Part shown: positions 1 to 14,874 of the stretch, in pieces
Position numbering within the stretch: the stretch's first letter is position 1
How the letters are laid out: every line of letters begins with the position of its first letter
Source: Tyto alba
Lineage: Eukaryota; Chordata; Aves; Strigiformes; Tytonidae
Length of the DNA: 64,000 nt
NCBI RefSeq assembly: GCF_018691265.1
Contig: NW_024881296.1
Coordinates: forward strand, 3,247,278 to 3,311,277
Reading direction: 5' to 3'
Made by a program: the position numbers and the translations under genes
Notes under the pieces: model-generated
What the model saw: only the letters and a program-made list of their open reading frames with translations
Told to the model about the DNA's origin: nothing
The model's database searches: none

Positions 1-2576
1 GCTCCTTACTTAAAAGGGGACATAAAACTGCACAGGTGAGCTCTTTCATCCCATTACTGCTGAGTAATCACACCAACAGAAAATACAACCTATACCTGGC
101 ATGAATAAATGTATTTGGAGCCTTCATGGGCTCCACTCCTTCAGTTGTCATTATAACTGAAGCACAACAAAGCACCTTCCAGCAGAAATTAGAAACCTTT
201 TAGAAAATCTTCATCGCAGTTTCAACAAATGCACTGAGGGTGCTTATAAATATTCAGTATGAATTTTTAAACTCGCTTTCTCTCATTTTCCCTCACCCCA
301 ATTAGCATTAGAAATCGTTTTACTTTTAAATACACAGATGGGAGCCATGTCTGAAGTCAAAGGGACTCACTTGCTATAGCGACGAGGGCTACGTAAGAGT
401 AGAGCCAGCTAGAAACATAGGCAGCCCCAGGCATTGAAATAACCCAGAACAAAGCACAAACAAGAAAGGATTAATTCAAACCTTCATGGAGAAATGTGAA
501 ATAGCACCGACAACTAAAGCTGTGCCAGAGCTTACCCAACATGAAATCCAGTCCACTGTGTCCTCACGTCCCCAGGCAAGGATTTCACACTTTCTCATTA
601 GCATGCTATAATTACTCTGAAGGCTCACCATCAGGATCCACACAAGCTCCAAACAGCCCTGAAGACTGGCACAGGCAGGTCCAGGTCTGAGTACTATGAC
701 TCAGTCTTCCTGGCCCCTTTCTCACTCCACCTGTGTCTTATTTAGCTACCTACATCTAATCTGCTTATCTTGGCAAGCCTGGCAGATGGAGATGTTAGCC
801 ATTGCTTTAACACTCCCAAAATGTAATTTCATATTAAAAGACCATCAGAAGATGATCATTGTGAAATCAACAGATTAACACACAGTACAAAATTTCCCCT
901 ACAAAGTAATTTAGAAGTGCCTAACTTAGATACCTACATATGTTTTCAGCTCTGTTTCATATTCATATCCAACCACCTCTTAAGGGAATCAGCAACAGGT
1001 GGTAGCAGTAAGAAAGGATTGTGACTACTTGGATGACAGATACAGAAGTCAATGGAAGTACTGTAATACACATGGTAACAAGGCTACCTGTTACTGTTAT
1101 TTAGGATATTGGCTATCCTGTAGGAACATGGCAACCTTGCTTAAAAAATTAAGTCTCTCTCAAGCCAGCAGAAGTGGTTTGCAATGGTTTCTGAAAGGTT
1201 CCCTCAATCCCACAGTGAAATGTCTTCTCCTCTAGAAACAGTGTAAAGCCAAATGTGATATCCAAAGACTTTTGGAACATATGCTTTTGGCTTTTATTTT
1301 ATCCAAAAGGATAAAACAAAGCCCTTTGTCTAGTCCCTCTTGCATGCAGCAACCACAAGGTTACACAGCCTTCCCTACTGCTGGACATGAGGGGTTTAAT
1401 AAACACAGGAAAGTAAATATAAGAAATGGAGCCAGTTGTGGACTGCTGTTATGCTTAGATGTCCAGTCTGTCCATGTGGAATTCATCTGAGCTCCCCATA
1501 CAACCCATTGCAAAAAAATAAAAAAAGAGGCACTTTCAGAGCATGATTCATCTCACATGTTTTAGGTGGCCATGTTAAAATGGGCAGAGCTGAGCCCCAG
1601 GAGCACCTCTTTCACTCCAGAGACTATGAGAGGAGCACAGCTGTCTACATGCAGGTAGATGAATTCTGATGTTAAATGTTTAGTTCTCATTCTCTCATCA
1701 GTTTTGTTCTTATGTTATCACACATAGTGCTTCCAAGAGCTTGCAAAACACCATACTGTTTGTTTGGTTACAGGTTTGCAATATTTGGAATTTAATTTAC
1801 AATTGAATGAATCATACAGGTTTAATGTTTTACTGTATTTCTATCGCTGTTAAGTTTGTCACTGAAGAGCTTCATCCTACAAGCACGAAACAGTCATGTA
1901 ATTCACCAGTGACAAGAATGTGGATTTGTTTTATCAGTGAATTGGAGAAGCCATTTGAGGCTTTTAGAAGAGTTCTAGTTATGCGAACGGATCTGTGCAT
2001 TTTAGAGTTTTATCCGTTATGCCCCAGTAACCATAAAACCCATTATTGATTCTACCATGTGCACTGCTGACAGCAGGATACTTTCCAGATTTGGAGAAGA
2101 ATGTTCTTGCTTATATAGTAGCATTCACATTGGACTGTCAGAATTAATCCAGATCATCATTACCTGTATGTGACGTAGCCTATAGTCTGACAGCCTGAAG
2201 TGAAGGCTTAGCAATCCTCATTATGTCCTCTTACACAAACGTGGAGGATCCTGCAAGAAAAGCACCTCAGACAAGCCCTGGGCACCGGGAAGAAGCTTGG
2301 AGCTCAGCACCCAGAAAAGTCACTGGAAGCATCTAACAGTTGTCATTTTTAGCAGCAACAAATGACCACTGGGGAAATGAGACAGCCACCTCCAATCATT
2401 CAGTTGCACAGCTCCATAACAACCACACACATACCATGTAAACATACACATAATTTAGAATAATAAAGTAAATACAATTCCATCAGAATTTGAATCAACT
2501 ACATTTTCTTAAAACTGGTATTAGTGGCACAAAATTATTTTTTTCCCCCAATTTGGGAAAATTTTACTCATCCTGT

Positions 2577-2665
2577 TTAAAAAAAAAAACAAAAAAACCA
2601 AAAAAAACCTCACAAACCAAAATCAGAAACAAACCCAAAATCCCCACCCCCATCCAAAAACCCCA
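2577..2665 (+). repeat. A-rich low-complexity tract
   Basis: A10 followed by short AAAAC, AAACC and CCAAAA repeats. A short open frame across it is a composition artefact. Confidence 0.85.
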
Positions 2666-5600
2666 GAAAAAGACAAATGGAAATTTGACTTCAGACGCTC
2701 TTTAGAGGCACGAGGCACTTGCCCCCTGATCTAACTTTCCTAACTTCCTCATGTTAAAAGTGACTTCAAGGAATTGCTCCTCAGCTGTGCAGTATAAATA
2801 ACATCACAGCCAGAAAGTTCGCTAGTACTTGACTCTACAGTTAATCAACTGTAGTTCATTTAGTCTGTGACAGTAAATGCTTTAACAGTACAGGGGAAAA
2901 AAAGAATGGTACTTCAAAAGCCGTTTTGCCAGTTCTACATTTCATTACCAAAGGCGAACAAAATTTTTGTTATAAGTGCCTGTCTGGTGTAATGGGGCTC
3001 CTCTGGGTATCCTGTCACTATTTCAAAGCATCCAAGATTGTTCTACCCAAGACCATTTAATCTACTCCTTCCCTCTCTTGCTGTAGGACAGAGCCAGGAG
3101 TAACACTGACAGGACATGAGTTTCAGCTGTATGCTAAATACTCCTTGTAGCTTAGCCCTGGCCAATGCTCTGAGAATCTCTTCTTCAGAGATGCTGGGTA
3201 ACCCCAGTGCCTCCTAATATTAAGAGAATGTCAGGCAGTTACAGCTTTAATATTGTTTCAGTTGCCCTGCATGTAAAATGACGTAGTCTAGTAAGTCCTT
3301 GTTTACTTATTTATTGATAGGATTCATTCAATTAATGTTTGTACAGCACTCTAGACTGTGCTATAAAACTATAACTATAAAATGTCAAGTGCCATTGTAA
3401 ACATATATTCATGGGTGTATCTACACATATCTATGCATGCAATCAGGCGTATCTTTATCAATAAATATTTGGTAAATATCTTAATATGTTTAAATAATAC
3501 ATGATGAAAGTCTCTTCTTCATATCAGTACATCTGCCTTAGGGAAATCTCATATTATAAAAAATAACTTGATTTAGTTAGAGTCTGCAAATTTATGTGAC
3601 CATGGTATATTTCTAGCTGAGCTGGATCAATATTGCTGACAGCAATTAGCACTACTAACAAAGCCCACTTTGCCTCGCTCCTGATCAACAACCCATCTCT
3701 CCTTTTAAGCACGTAACCAAACAGGTTGACTACTATTGTCACATAGGAACCTGGTGTCACATCAGCTCTAAAAATACTGATAAAAGCCATGAGATAAAGT
3801 TTGCTATTTTTAAAACAGTATTAAGATGTAGTGTGCCCCAGCCACAACTTACTGGTACTTGTATCTCAAGGATGGAGAGGGGGCAAGACATGGCTACTCA
3901 CTGACATTTCAGCAGAGCACTTCAGCATTATTTTTAAATCCACGTCCATGTGGTGAAGTGTGTAGGACATAAATGTGTGCAAGTGCTTGGCTAATGTAGC
4001 ACCTAAAAGCAACATCATGAACTCAAGCTCTAATGAAGTAGTGCTACAAAAGCAGCTCAGACCAAAATTACTCGGTTACTGGCTAGAGCTACTCAAGAAA
4101 GCACAGAAAAGGTGAATTGCACTAATGCAAAGATGCTAGCCCTTACCAACACTTAAGGAAGATTTGTAGCTATTTTTCTATTCAAAACCTGTATTTTTTC
4201 CTTTTTTTTTCTCCTTGTCTATTTAATGCTAGGCTTCCAAGCCATAGTCAATTGACAGAAAGTGCTTCACAGGGAGGTTTCTGTTGTAAGACCACAATGA
4301 ACAAGTCTTCCAGTTCCCAGAGAAGCAGTCAATTCCTGAAGAAAAATATGTGCTTTATTGGGAGAGAAGCTGATGGATAACAATTAGAAACAAAACTGTG
4401 ACATTAGGGTATGGGGGGAGGGGCACACTTGCTTCTCTTTTTTAAAAAACTTAAAGATAGTAGGCTTGAGAAGAGCAGGGCATGGAAGCTTTAAGAAAAA
4501 CATTTTCAGTGGAGATAAGGAAAAGAGGAATTTTGGGACATTGCTGTCTTCCTTACTTTTGTAAAGTTGCTTGACTCTGCTAAGAGAAAGTCACAGACAT
4601 TAATCCGCACTATTGTAAGACCAGGTCAGAGACAAATTCTGCCATTACTTACGCCCTTAAGAACTGGGGAGAGCTCCTCTCAGCTCCGGTACACAACAGT
4701 ACAATCGTCACTTCTCAAGAGAGACTAACTGTGCTGAGTGGGTTCAAGAGCTCCGTATTACACAGAAGAGAAAGGATGACCCAAATCTGCCTCAATGCTA
4801 GCAATAATGATGAGAAAGAAAAGGAAATAGCACCACTGCCTCTTCCCCTTCCTTCCAGGACCTACCTCATTGACCTCTCAGGCAGCTGTGAAGTAGGTCT
4901 TTTTACTGTTTGTTACTACCAATTAATAAATGACAGAAGTTTGTTGCCAGGAGAAACTGTGGTTAATCCAGCATGTGCTGATATGTTATCTTGCTTTTAT
5001 TACATCAGTCAAGCAAGGTAAACGTCAGTTTTTAATTAAACACTCATCATGTTTCAACCTTTAGAGCCTGGAATACTGTTTTCCCTACCAAGGGAATATA
5101 TATACTGAGTATATTTAACATGGGTAAAGTATGTTCAGCTATGGGAAAAAAGGGGATTTTACAGAATGAATTTGAATGTTTTAACCCCCATCAGAAGAGG
5201 GAAAAAAAAAAATCTACTTGCTGTTATGTCTGAGTTTTATTTTGAACTATATCCAAATTGTAGGAGGAATTAAATGGCTTTACAATTAAGAGAAGTATAT
5301 TTGCCTGTGAAGTTCTGGGGTTTAAATGGTGATGTAAAAATTAAGAGAGAAATGCTGCTAAGACCAAACTTCAGATGATGTCCTGATCCACAACCATCAT
5401 TCCACCAATGTTAACAGCCGATTTTTTGAATCCTGCAGATGTGTTCCAGTTCCGATTTTTGATACTCAAATTCAGAACTGACAGTTCCACTTTAAAACTG
5501 GTTCAGAGTAACTTCTAAATTGCTAAATTTACTTGAAACGCAGTTCTAAAATTAATTGATGCAGGGAAGCATAAGGTCCCTGTGGGACCAATGGGAATCC

Positions 5601-7739
5601 ACCAGCCATGTTTACAGTTAATTCACCGTATCTTGGTTGCAGCTAAAAGCCTTAAAGAGAAGCTTCTGCTGCACTCACTGTTGCACAGTAGGTGACAAAG
5701 ACAGTGCTCACCCATGGAGCGGATTTTAGAATCACACTCCTTCATTTCACTTGTGTTTCATTAAGAATGAGTAGGCAGAAATGAAGATCCTCTGTGATGG
5801 GGAGGGGCAGCCTATATCCCACCTCTATTACTACCCATACAAGGATGAGATTCACCTGTTTGGCGCTTAGTTTGATATCCAACACCCATCTAATAACAGT
5901 ACCAGTTTCTCTACTTCATAATAATAATAATTAAAAATGTATTTGTTGGGTTTCAGGTTTTCACAGTTTGGTTCTATACACCAGGAGAAAGCAGCTCTGA
6001 CATATTACTGTGTTACTCATCAGGTAAGCTAATAATCTAGTTCAGTCGTGAGTATCTGGGACACACTTGCTGACAGGTTTGATGTAAACACTGAGGTCAC
6101 TCCGTTTGCTTTCTGTGGACAAAGAAGTTAAGAATATAACATTTACACAGAAGTTTTGTTTGAGAAGGTAGGTAATACATGACAATGAACACTACATCCC
6201 AGTTCACTCCTTAAGTGAGTAAACTAGAGCTATCATTACCTAATTTATTTGTTTATAAACCCAGGGTATAAATGGTAAAACTGGGCTAGCTCATCATTTC
6301 CTTTTTTAGGTCCAAGCTCCCACTACTCTCTGAATACAGCCAGTGTTCAGCTGAGTTAGACTTTTGAGCTACTGTCATAAATCCATGACCAAATTGGATT
6401 TCATGGCAACTGTGTGTGGTGGCCACACAGAATTTCACACACCACCAAATTCAGCTCTCTCTGGGATAGCACTCCCTGTTGCAAAGCACAGCCCAGGACC
6501 TCAGAGCTGAAATTAAATCTCCATTTCAGTAGCACAGGGTTAGCTTGAGTTAAACTTTGACTTGCCTTGATTTACAAGAGCAACACACTAGGCTGCCTCA
6601 GGTTACTTAGAGAAATCCTGTCCTTGACAAATAGCTGGGCAGTTTAGCTTCCTCCCACCAGAGGCCAGTGATGGATGGAAACTCTGGGCTGCTCACTGCA
6701 ATATTTATAGCCACCATGCAGCCAGCACCCTGTAGAGACCTGACCCATTTAATTATTTCAGAAAGTTGAAAGAAAAAGAAAAAAATAACAGGGTTTCCGA
6801 CAACTAGAATAGCATTACAGGACAAAGGTAAATTTTAGATCCATTAACTATAGCACTGAGTTTGTTACTACAGCTCTCACAAAAACTAGCCACCCATGCT
6901 ACAGATTGGTACTGCACAGGAGGGTTTCCCAGATACAGTATTTTAAGAAGCGCTGGCATAATTTATTATTCATTTTAACATTTTGGCTTGATTTCCAGCT
7001 CACAGAATTTTCCATGGGCATGGACATTTCTCAGGGCTTATTAACTGAAACTATCTACCAAATACATTCTACATATATTTCAGCAACTACTTTGTAAGTA
7101 CTTTATTACAAGCATTTGAAACTTGAGTTGCATGGATTAATTTTAATTGGAATAATTCCATAGATGGATGACGCAAAGGGTCACATGTAAACTTCTCCTT
7201 AACTACGCTATTAACAGTACAATTATACTAGGAAGTCTGATGCTACTTCCCCCCCCCTTTTTTGTTGTTGGCTTGGTTGATTTGGGTTTTTTAAAATCAA
7301 TGTGGTCTTACTAGTAAAAGCTCTAGTTCAAACAAAATATCTGCTAATATTGTTCTGACGTGAAATGAGTACCAATGTTAGTACTTCTATACTGATAGTA
7401 ACAGCACTGCAGTTAGGCTTTTTTCCCATTTTAACTACATCAACACAGAGCAGTAAAAGTTTTCTAAGGGTGGGTAGGGTGTTACATCTTGTCACCTGTC
7501 ATATATTGTGAGAAGGATAGAAGGCTATTTTCCACCTTCACACAAAGGTTGGTTCTTCTAAAAGATAACAAATTCAAGCACACCACAGCGCACCTCAGTG
7601 CTTTTCTGAAGGAGCCAAATCTAGCAGCACAGTCAGTCTCTGGGACCATTTGCCTGCTAATAAACAAATGTTAAGGATGCCACAGGTTCTCAAATGGAAG
7701 AACTTCGAGGTGAGAGTGAACTGACAATTTCTTTTGGTC

Positions 7740-7830
7740 TAGATTTTTAATCTGGATTTGAACTCGCAAACGAGAAACAAAATGCTCTATCTCATTTGCA
7801 GTAACCATCTGTGTCTGGTTGTAATATGCT
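7740..7830 (-). repeat. tRNA-derived SINE relic (or tRNA pseudogene)
   Basis: On the minus strand an A-box-like block (TGCAAATGAGATAGAGCA, 7800-7783) is followed at tRNA-like spacing by a B-box-like block GCGAGTTCAAATCC (7767-7754). The spacing and motifs match the pol III promoter of a tRNA head. The T stem does not pair and no acceptor stem is visible, so it is not an intact tRNA. Old tRNA-headed SINEs are known in amniotes; the family cannot be named without a search. Confidence 0.4.
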
Positions 7831-9776
7831 CTGTCCATCTGGCCTGGTACCAAAACCCAAGTCTTCAAGACAGGGTGGTGCTACAAAAACAGCTACCCTT
7901 TTGCTGCACAGCTCTGCAATCTAAGGTCTAGGGACAAATTCAACTTTGGTGTATGTAACAGCAACAGATATCCATACTGGCTCTCAGAAATGGCTCAGAC
8001 TGCTCTCGACACATGAAAAACCTACTCAGAGGAATAACAGCTTCAAACAGGGCCCCAGACAGAGCCACAGCATATGGGATCCCAAAGTTCAAACACATAC
8101 AAGCAATTAATATATCCGTATGTTGCAGAGTCCAGAAATAGCCTGGAAGTCATCTACAAGAAAACTATCTGGGCAGAAGGAAGGAGATCCCAGACTGATA
8201 GCAGGATGGTGATACTGTACTAATGATCTTTGTTTATCTAGTGCTGATAGTAAAACAACACCTTCGACTATAAATTCCATAGCACAGGTCTGAAATAGCT
8301 AAGGAACTGGCAGACTTGAAGTAAAGGAAACAAAGCCAGAGATCTGTTTTCTATAAATTAATCCTATCTCTCCTGGTGCAAATCCTGAACCTCAGTTGCA
8401 TCGCACAGAAATCTCCACGTGCCAGCGTAATTCTTTTACACAGAGGTGTACAAATGAGAGAAATAACCTGGAGAGCTGAAGTCACTCCATGCAATACTGG
8501 AGGGATTGAGGGATTTCACAAAACTAGAAGGAGCATCACCAGGGTTAGGCGCACAGAATGGGGCAACAGGCTGTTTCCTGCCCCAGAATGCCAACAAAGA
8601 ACTTGTGGCTGCTCTGCTGGTGGTTCTCCCACCTCACAGGTACTCTCTGGAGCAGGGGGCTCTAGGAAACAAGCCAGGGGACTCCTGGTTGCTTCTGGCT
8701 TTCATGGTGCCACGCCATCCTGAAACTGCTGGCCTGGGAGGCTGGCTCTGGTCTGGTGGCATGCAAGCAGCCTCTGGCAGAGAGGAGCCTGGGTGAGCTG
8801 TTCCTGCTCCACCAGATTTTGCAAGGTGGGCAACGGAGCGGGTGGCACCCCCCAGCATCCATGCTTTCAACACGGATGCTCCTTACCTGCTTAAGCCACC
8901 CAGACCTGGAACTACTTCTCAGAGTAGAAAGTTGTCCCCGGTGCCTTCATATCACACTGCAACAACATCAGGCAGGCACGCGGGGCTGGACTGCAGGAGG
9001 TAGGCCAGTACACACCACGTTCAGTTCTGGTGTGCTGGGATCACAGCATCCTGCACGTGCTGTTCACTTCTTCATATGCCTTCTCTGTTTTTCTCCTTGA
9101 CACTGGCAAAACTAAATATAATTTAAATGAAAATAAATAATTGCACATCCCCAATCGGGCTGCAACATCAAAAAAAACAAGTGAAAAAAGAATTACTTGT
9201 AGAACATTTCCTGGGTCTCTACCACATGTTCAATTTTGCCAATGAGTTCAAGCAATATGGAATAAACAAAATTATAAATGCAGGCATCTTTATAAATAGC
9301 CAAAATTTCTTACCTGTGTTTTTACTGAGCTGTAGCTTAGCAAACAAAACAAAACTTGTCTATTAAGGTAAGGTTTAATGTTTGTGTTTTGCCAAGAAAC
9401 AGAACTATACCATGTATTCAAAACAGTAATAGAGCAATTACAGCAGGTATCTATAGTAAGGGAGTGTGACCTTCTTATTTTACACTCAAATAATAAATGC
9501 TATGAAAATATGACAAGGTAATTCTTTTATAGTTCAGACAGAACACTCACTGCCAACAAGCAGTCGGTTTGAGTCTCTGCTAGAGAAGGAGCTCTGCAGA
9601 AACTAGGTTAGGGATGTACCTGAGCCTATGGTTTACATTTTTCTTCTTGTTGATAGTTTACAGCTTTCATGTGTATAAGCAAGTATATTTAAGTAACGGG
9701 GGTTTTTTTTTGTTCAGTTAGCCAGTTACAGTGTTTGCTCCTGGGGCTGTTTCTGCAACCAAGGCAGAATACAAAA

Positions 9777-9792
9777 TAAAAAAAAAAAAAAA
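9777..9792 (+). repeat. Poly(A) tract
   Basis: A near-pure A run after AATACAAAAT, followed by GCAAACCAAC. No element can be recognised attached to it. Confidence 0.8.
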
Positions 9793-10717
9793 GCAAACCA
9801 ACATCATTTTGAAAGAAATACAGTATTTCCACATATGAGGCAACTCTCTCCTAGCACAGCAAAACTCTTATTTAATTCCACTAACATTCCTCTTGAGTGT
9901 AAATAGGAGCAAATGGGACTTAGTAGTCTGTGCACAGTGATACACCTGAACTCCACCTGTGAGGAGCTGACAAGGGTCCGTCCAAATGCAGATGGCTGCC
10001 CTGCGTGTCACCTCAAGTACCTTCTTCCACAGCTTTTCTGGAAAAGGGAGCTCTCTATCACCACCCAGCAGTGTGCCTTCCCACAACAGGATCAAACTTT
10101 TCCCGCCTAGTTAATCTTCCCCTAATTTAAACACATCAGCTCAGACTATCTCTTGGAAACTGAAGCATTCGTTATTATGGTGAGATGACCTATTGAAATC
10201 TTGGTTACACAACTAGCATTTGCATGGAATTTACTTTTTCTTATTTTAGTAATACAAAATTGTAACAGTGAAATCTAGGAAATTAAAGCTCTTGGTTTCC
10301 TCAAAAAATTTACACTGCACCTTCCATTTCTCACAGGCTTTTCTGTTTCCATAATAAAGGATTACTTTCAGAAACAAACATCCTTTCCTCTAGGCCAGCA
10401 TAAAACACAAAGCTAATTAATTATTAAACATGTATTAGTGCACAGAAACACTGCAGTCTGAGTCTTGATCTCAAGTCCTTGGACTCCAGTGGGCCCATGC
10501 AGGGAGACCTGGGCTCTCTGTCTTCTCTTCAGAAGCAATGCTCCAGTGCTTCAGCATCTGTTTTTCTACAACGGAGCATGCCTATACGCTCTGTGCTGCC
10601 TTCACCTAGCCAGAACACCTTCATGAGCACTTGCGTTAGCAGCATGTGTATGAAGGCAACCCCATCACGTTTATCTGCAGAGCATGGACCACCATATGCA
10701 TGCACAAATTGGCTGGT

Positions 10718-10860
10718 TAATATATATATATACACTGGGTCAGACAGGAGCCTAGTTAAGAATTCACTTTTCTTTCTTCTTTGCTCTGTGCATAACTATT
10801 AGGGGAAAAGGACCAAGAAACATATGTATGTATATACACACACATCTCTATAAACACACA
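10718..10860 (+). repeat. TA/CA-rich simple-sequence patches
   Basis: A (TA)n patch at about 10718-10730 is followed about 90 bases later by TATGTATATACACACACA-type sequence. Neither patch is long. Confidence 0.6.
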
Positions 10861-11261
10861 TGAAGGCCAACATCCACAACCAGCATTTTTTACATGCACA
10901 GAATCCCATCTGTCCATCACAGTGCATTCTGGGCATGCAGAAACATGTTCTGGCACCTTAAATATCAAGCTAGGCAAATACCTCTTCTCCAGACCTAGGG
11001 ACTGATCTACACAGCAAGGGATTTTCATGGATTTACTGTGTGGACCCCAGCAAGAAATTTTCAGGATCCCTGAAGGAGATCCCAACAAAATGATCCCAAA
11101 GCCGCAAGCCTGTTACTCTGCCTCTTGGTCTGCCTTCCATACCCCATCAACTCCCAACTCACAGGCTCCCAGCCTAGGTGCAGAAGTGGGCTGCAGCAGC
11201 AAGAAATCTGGCTTCTTTATCTGTTAAGTTTTGCTTTCGATAAGTCCATATGTATGCAATG

Positions 11262-11280
11262 TAAAAAAAAAAAAAAAAAA
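11262..11280 (+). repeat. Poly(A) tract
   Basis: About 19 A with no recognisable retroelement upstream of it. Confidence 0.85.
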
Positions 11281-14200
11281 GAAAGAAGCTCCCAATGTTT
11301 CATACAGAAATTCCTGGCCAACTCCAGAAAGCTTGGTCCTCAACCAGCAGCCACCTAAGAAAAATGGGAAGCAGAAAAGTCACAGCTGTGAGAGGTACCT
11401 TGGTTTTTGCAAGATTTAGAGGGAGAGGTGATCAGCTGATGCATCAGGGGGAAAACAGACCAGCTTTGGGGAACATAAAATTCTCCATGTCTTGAAATCC
11501 GTGTTTGGTTCTTATTTTAAAATCTGAGGTCACTGAATGCTAACTGTTTAAAACCCTTCACCTCAGTGCCACCAGAAGTGGAATATTTATCTATGGTGGC
11601 ATTTTGTAGACTGTCTTCATTTCAGTGTTGTTGATTAAATAGAAAGAGATGTCGAAACTCTGATCTCCAATTAAGAGACCTTTCCAAATACTTCTTCCAA
11701 TTCCTCTGGTTAGAATTTATTAAGAATTGCAAGGCAAGGTCAGAAAGCAGCTTTTTTCAGCCTGCATTAAGAAATGTATTCTGGTGGCAACCATGCCAGG
11801 AAGCAAATAAAACAAATAGGAAAAAAACAAACAAACAAAGTTGTTCCTTTTGCAGTTTTCACAATTTAACATGTTAAATTAGGAGGGCATCCTCATGACT
11901 CCTGAGTGTTTGAAGATGGTAAGGCCATTTTAAGAAAAGAACCTGCTTTGTCACAGTATCTGTTTCACCAGGAATATACTGAATCAATTTTGGCACATAA
12001 AAATAGATTGAAAAATTGAAAATGTTAAAAAATAAAGAACACAATCAGAGTTAGAAAGGTCTGTGTTTGTATTTAATTCAGGGAAGGTGAAAGAAATCTT
12101 GACCAGTGTTTTTAAGACTCTGTTAGGATCCTAGATCTAAACACAGGCACCTGTTTACATACGTATCAAGCTCTTCTTAATCAATTTGTCAAGCACTGAG
12201 TTTAAAGTACACATTTTGGCCCACCTGAAGTCTAGTAGTCGTTTCAGAATGATGGAAGGAAACATGGCCAAAGAATCAATTAGAAAGTGTACTGCACTGG
12301 TCATAACATTAATCTTCAAGGCAATGCTTTCTCTTGTTATTTCTGCAGAAATCTGCTGTTACGTAAATGTAATATGCACTTGCTCAGAGATTGTTATTAC
12401 AAAAAAACCATGTGCACTAAAAATGTGTCATTTAAAAATCAGCTTCCATAAAGTCATTTTAAAAGAAGTCTGTGATTTACAGTATGCATAAAAGAAATCC
12501 CTCTCATGTACATCTTAAATTCACACACAGAAAAAAGCTGAATCTGCCCTTGTGTTCCTACTGGGAAAGTCCCTGTGTTGAAATAAAGGTGATTATTTTC
12601 AGACTACAGATCTTCTCCAATATGGGTAAACGTAACTGGACTTGGCTTAAGTAAATAAGTCATTATATTATCCAAGTAGTATGCAAAGATTACTTCACCT
12701 TGTGGTATAATTTGGGGTTTTTTCTGGTATTTTTTTGAATATTTCATTAGACGGCATACCTACACACGGTACTTTCCCCTGAGAGTTTACCATTAACAGC
12801 TCTGTTTCCATACACATATGGCCATGTTCAACTTTCTGAGCTGCCATTTTTTCCATGAAAGCTGAGTCTGCGAGCTGCAAGCAGAGCCACTAGGCAAGCC
12901 TCATGATAGCAAAACAGATTAAGAGACTCTTCAGTTCTGCAATACTGAAGAGACACTGGACTGGATGGCACAAGCTTTATTAACAACTGACTACTGCCAA
13001 CCAAGACCCATTACAGACTTCCCCTGCACAACAGCTTGCCATCAGCCTCCATGGATTATCCTCTGACACATACAGGTAAAAACCAAACCCTACGAACTTT
13101 TCATATTCCCTAAAATGACTGTCTTGCAGATCACAGGATGCTATTTCCTCCTGCATTTGTGGAGGAGAGGTGGGGAGGCTTTCTAGCTCTTCAGGGACTG
13201 ACTGGGCTGAACCCAGAGACCTGCTGGAACAGCGTGTGCTCAGTACAGGAGCCAAGACCACCACCTGCCCATCACACCACGGCTCTGCCAGGCTTCGTTC
13301 CTAGAGACACCCACGTCCACAGGAAACAGCCCCCCACGGCACATACTGGAGAACAGGTACTCTCCTCACACACCCAAGGGACTTCCCTCCAGTTCTCTGC
13401 CGAGAGGAGCTACAAGACTGATTTCCACGAAGAAGCTGTATGTCTCCTAACATGCCCGAGGCACCCTGGGGAGAGGCATGGTGGAGAGCAAGGGATTGTA
13501 TCATCCCAGAAGCTGCACTTCTTCATTCTACAAAATCCACCCTCTCCCTGTCTTTTCTCCATGTGTTTCACAGGATCATATGAAAGCATCCAGCAAATGT
13601 AATATGGAATTCAGCTATGCAGAAGAATAACCTTCCTTCCTCGTAAGGCCTTAACAGTCAGATATTGCCGGGATAGGAGGGAGAGAATGAGAACAAGAAA
13701 GGAACAAGAAGAGAGAACTGTTGACCAAAGAGCCATATCCAAGTTTCATGTAACAAGACCTAATGTCCACAATGGATCCTTTCCCAAGGGCATCAGCAGC
13801 CCAGCTCTGTCACTATCAGGACAAGGCTGTGAGCCCAAAACAAAAGCATCTTATCAGCAGCAGGAGTTAGCAATGGTCAAAGCAACAACGATCTTGTCCT
13901 CATTTCTCTAACAAGCTCCCAGTGGAGTTGAGACAAGGCAGCCCATGGGATGGAGTCTCACTTCCTATGCTTTTTACATTTTTTTTAAATTATTTTTTTC
14001 CTTTTTGTCTAAATCAAAGTCTTAAGCCATTTCACTCATTCGAGTTCACGGTGTCAGTCTCAGTCATTTCCTTGGAAGTAGGATCAGGCTCTCATTGTAT
14101 AACTACCAAGGAAAGAAAAAAACCCAAACAAGCAGCAGCAGCAATGCTCACAGCTCACTTTCCCTTCACACTCCTCCAAGCTGAGCACTGCCTGGGCATT

Positions 14201-14853
14201 AAGCCTGCCAGGAATTGCATTGACCATGTATTAGCCTCTCTCAGTCTCAACCCCAGATCTGACTGTATCCTAAAATATTTAGAAGTCTAATGATTATTTG
14301 AATGGGAGAGATTTCTAGGGGAGCTGGGAAGAGACTCCCTGATACTGTGGCTGCTTCAGATTTCCTGGGACCTCAGGAGAGAAAAGAACCTCCAGTGGCA
14401 CTTGAAGTTTCCCAATTTACATTCATGAGTGATAAGCACAGATTACCGATCACGCTTAATTTTAAGTAGCTTCTTCAGTCTGGGGACATCCTCTTTCTCA
14501 TAAGAATAATAAGGGTATTAAGAAGCCACCGGCCTCACAAACTTGAGTGTCAAAACCCCTATGATATCTTCCATTTAATTGTGTGCAAGCTGCTCCATGG
14601 ACATGCGGCTTTAATTATTTTTTAAGTACTCCGAGTAGTCTCAGTCGCAGCCGTGCACAGGAAGCCCCGGGCGACCCCAGCCCCCGAGCCCCGCCGGATG
14701 GGAATTCAATTGGAGGATGTTTACATAGTAAGTCAAAAAGCACCGAGCTACCATGTGGGAAACTCCTCTGCTTTCCAGTCCAATAAAATCACCCTGCTGG
14801 GGAGCCTTTAAAACGCCTCTTGGCGCCGCTACTCCCAAAATCTTCACCGGGAA

Positions 14854-14874
14854 GGGGGGGGGGGGGGGGGGGGG
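14854..14874 (+). repeat. G21 homopolymer in PCSK2 intron 1
   Basis: Twenty-one consecutive G on the plus strand (C on the gene's sense strand), about 180 bases inside intron 1. It can form a G-quadruplex on the template strand. The exact length is likely to be unreliable in an assembly. Confidence 0.95.

Noticed and set aside
1..14600. Search for PCSK2 exon 2 (propeptide end and paired-basic cleavage site).
   Set aside because: No minus-strand frame carried the expected residues; exon 2 is presumed to lie beyond base 1.
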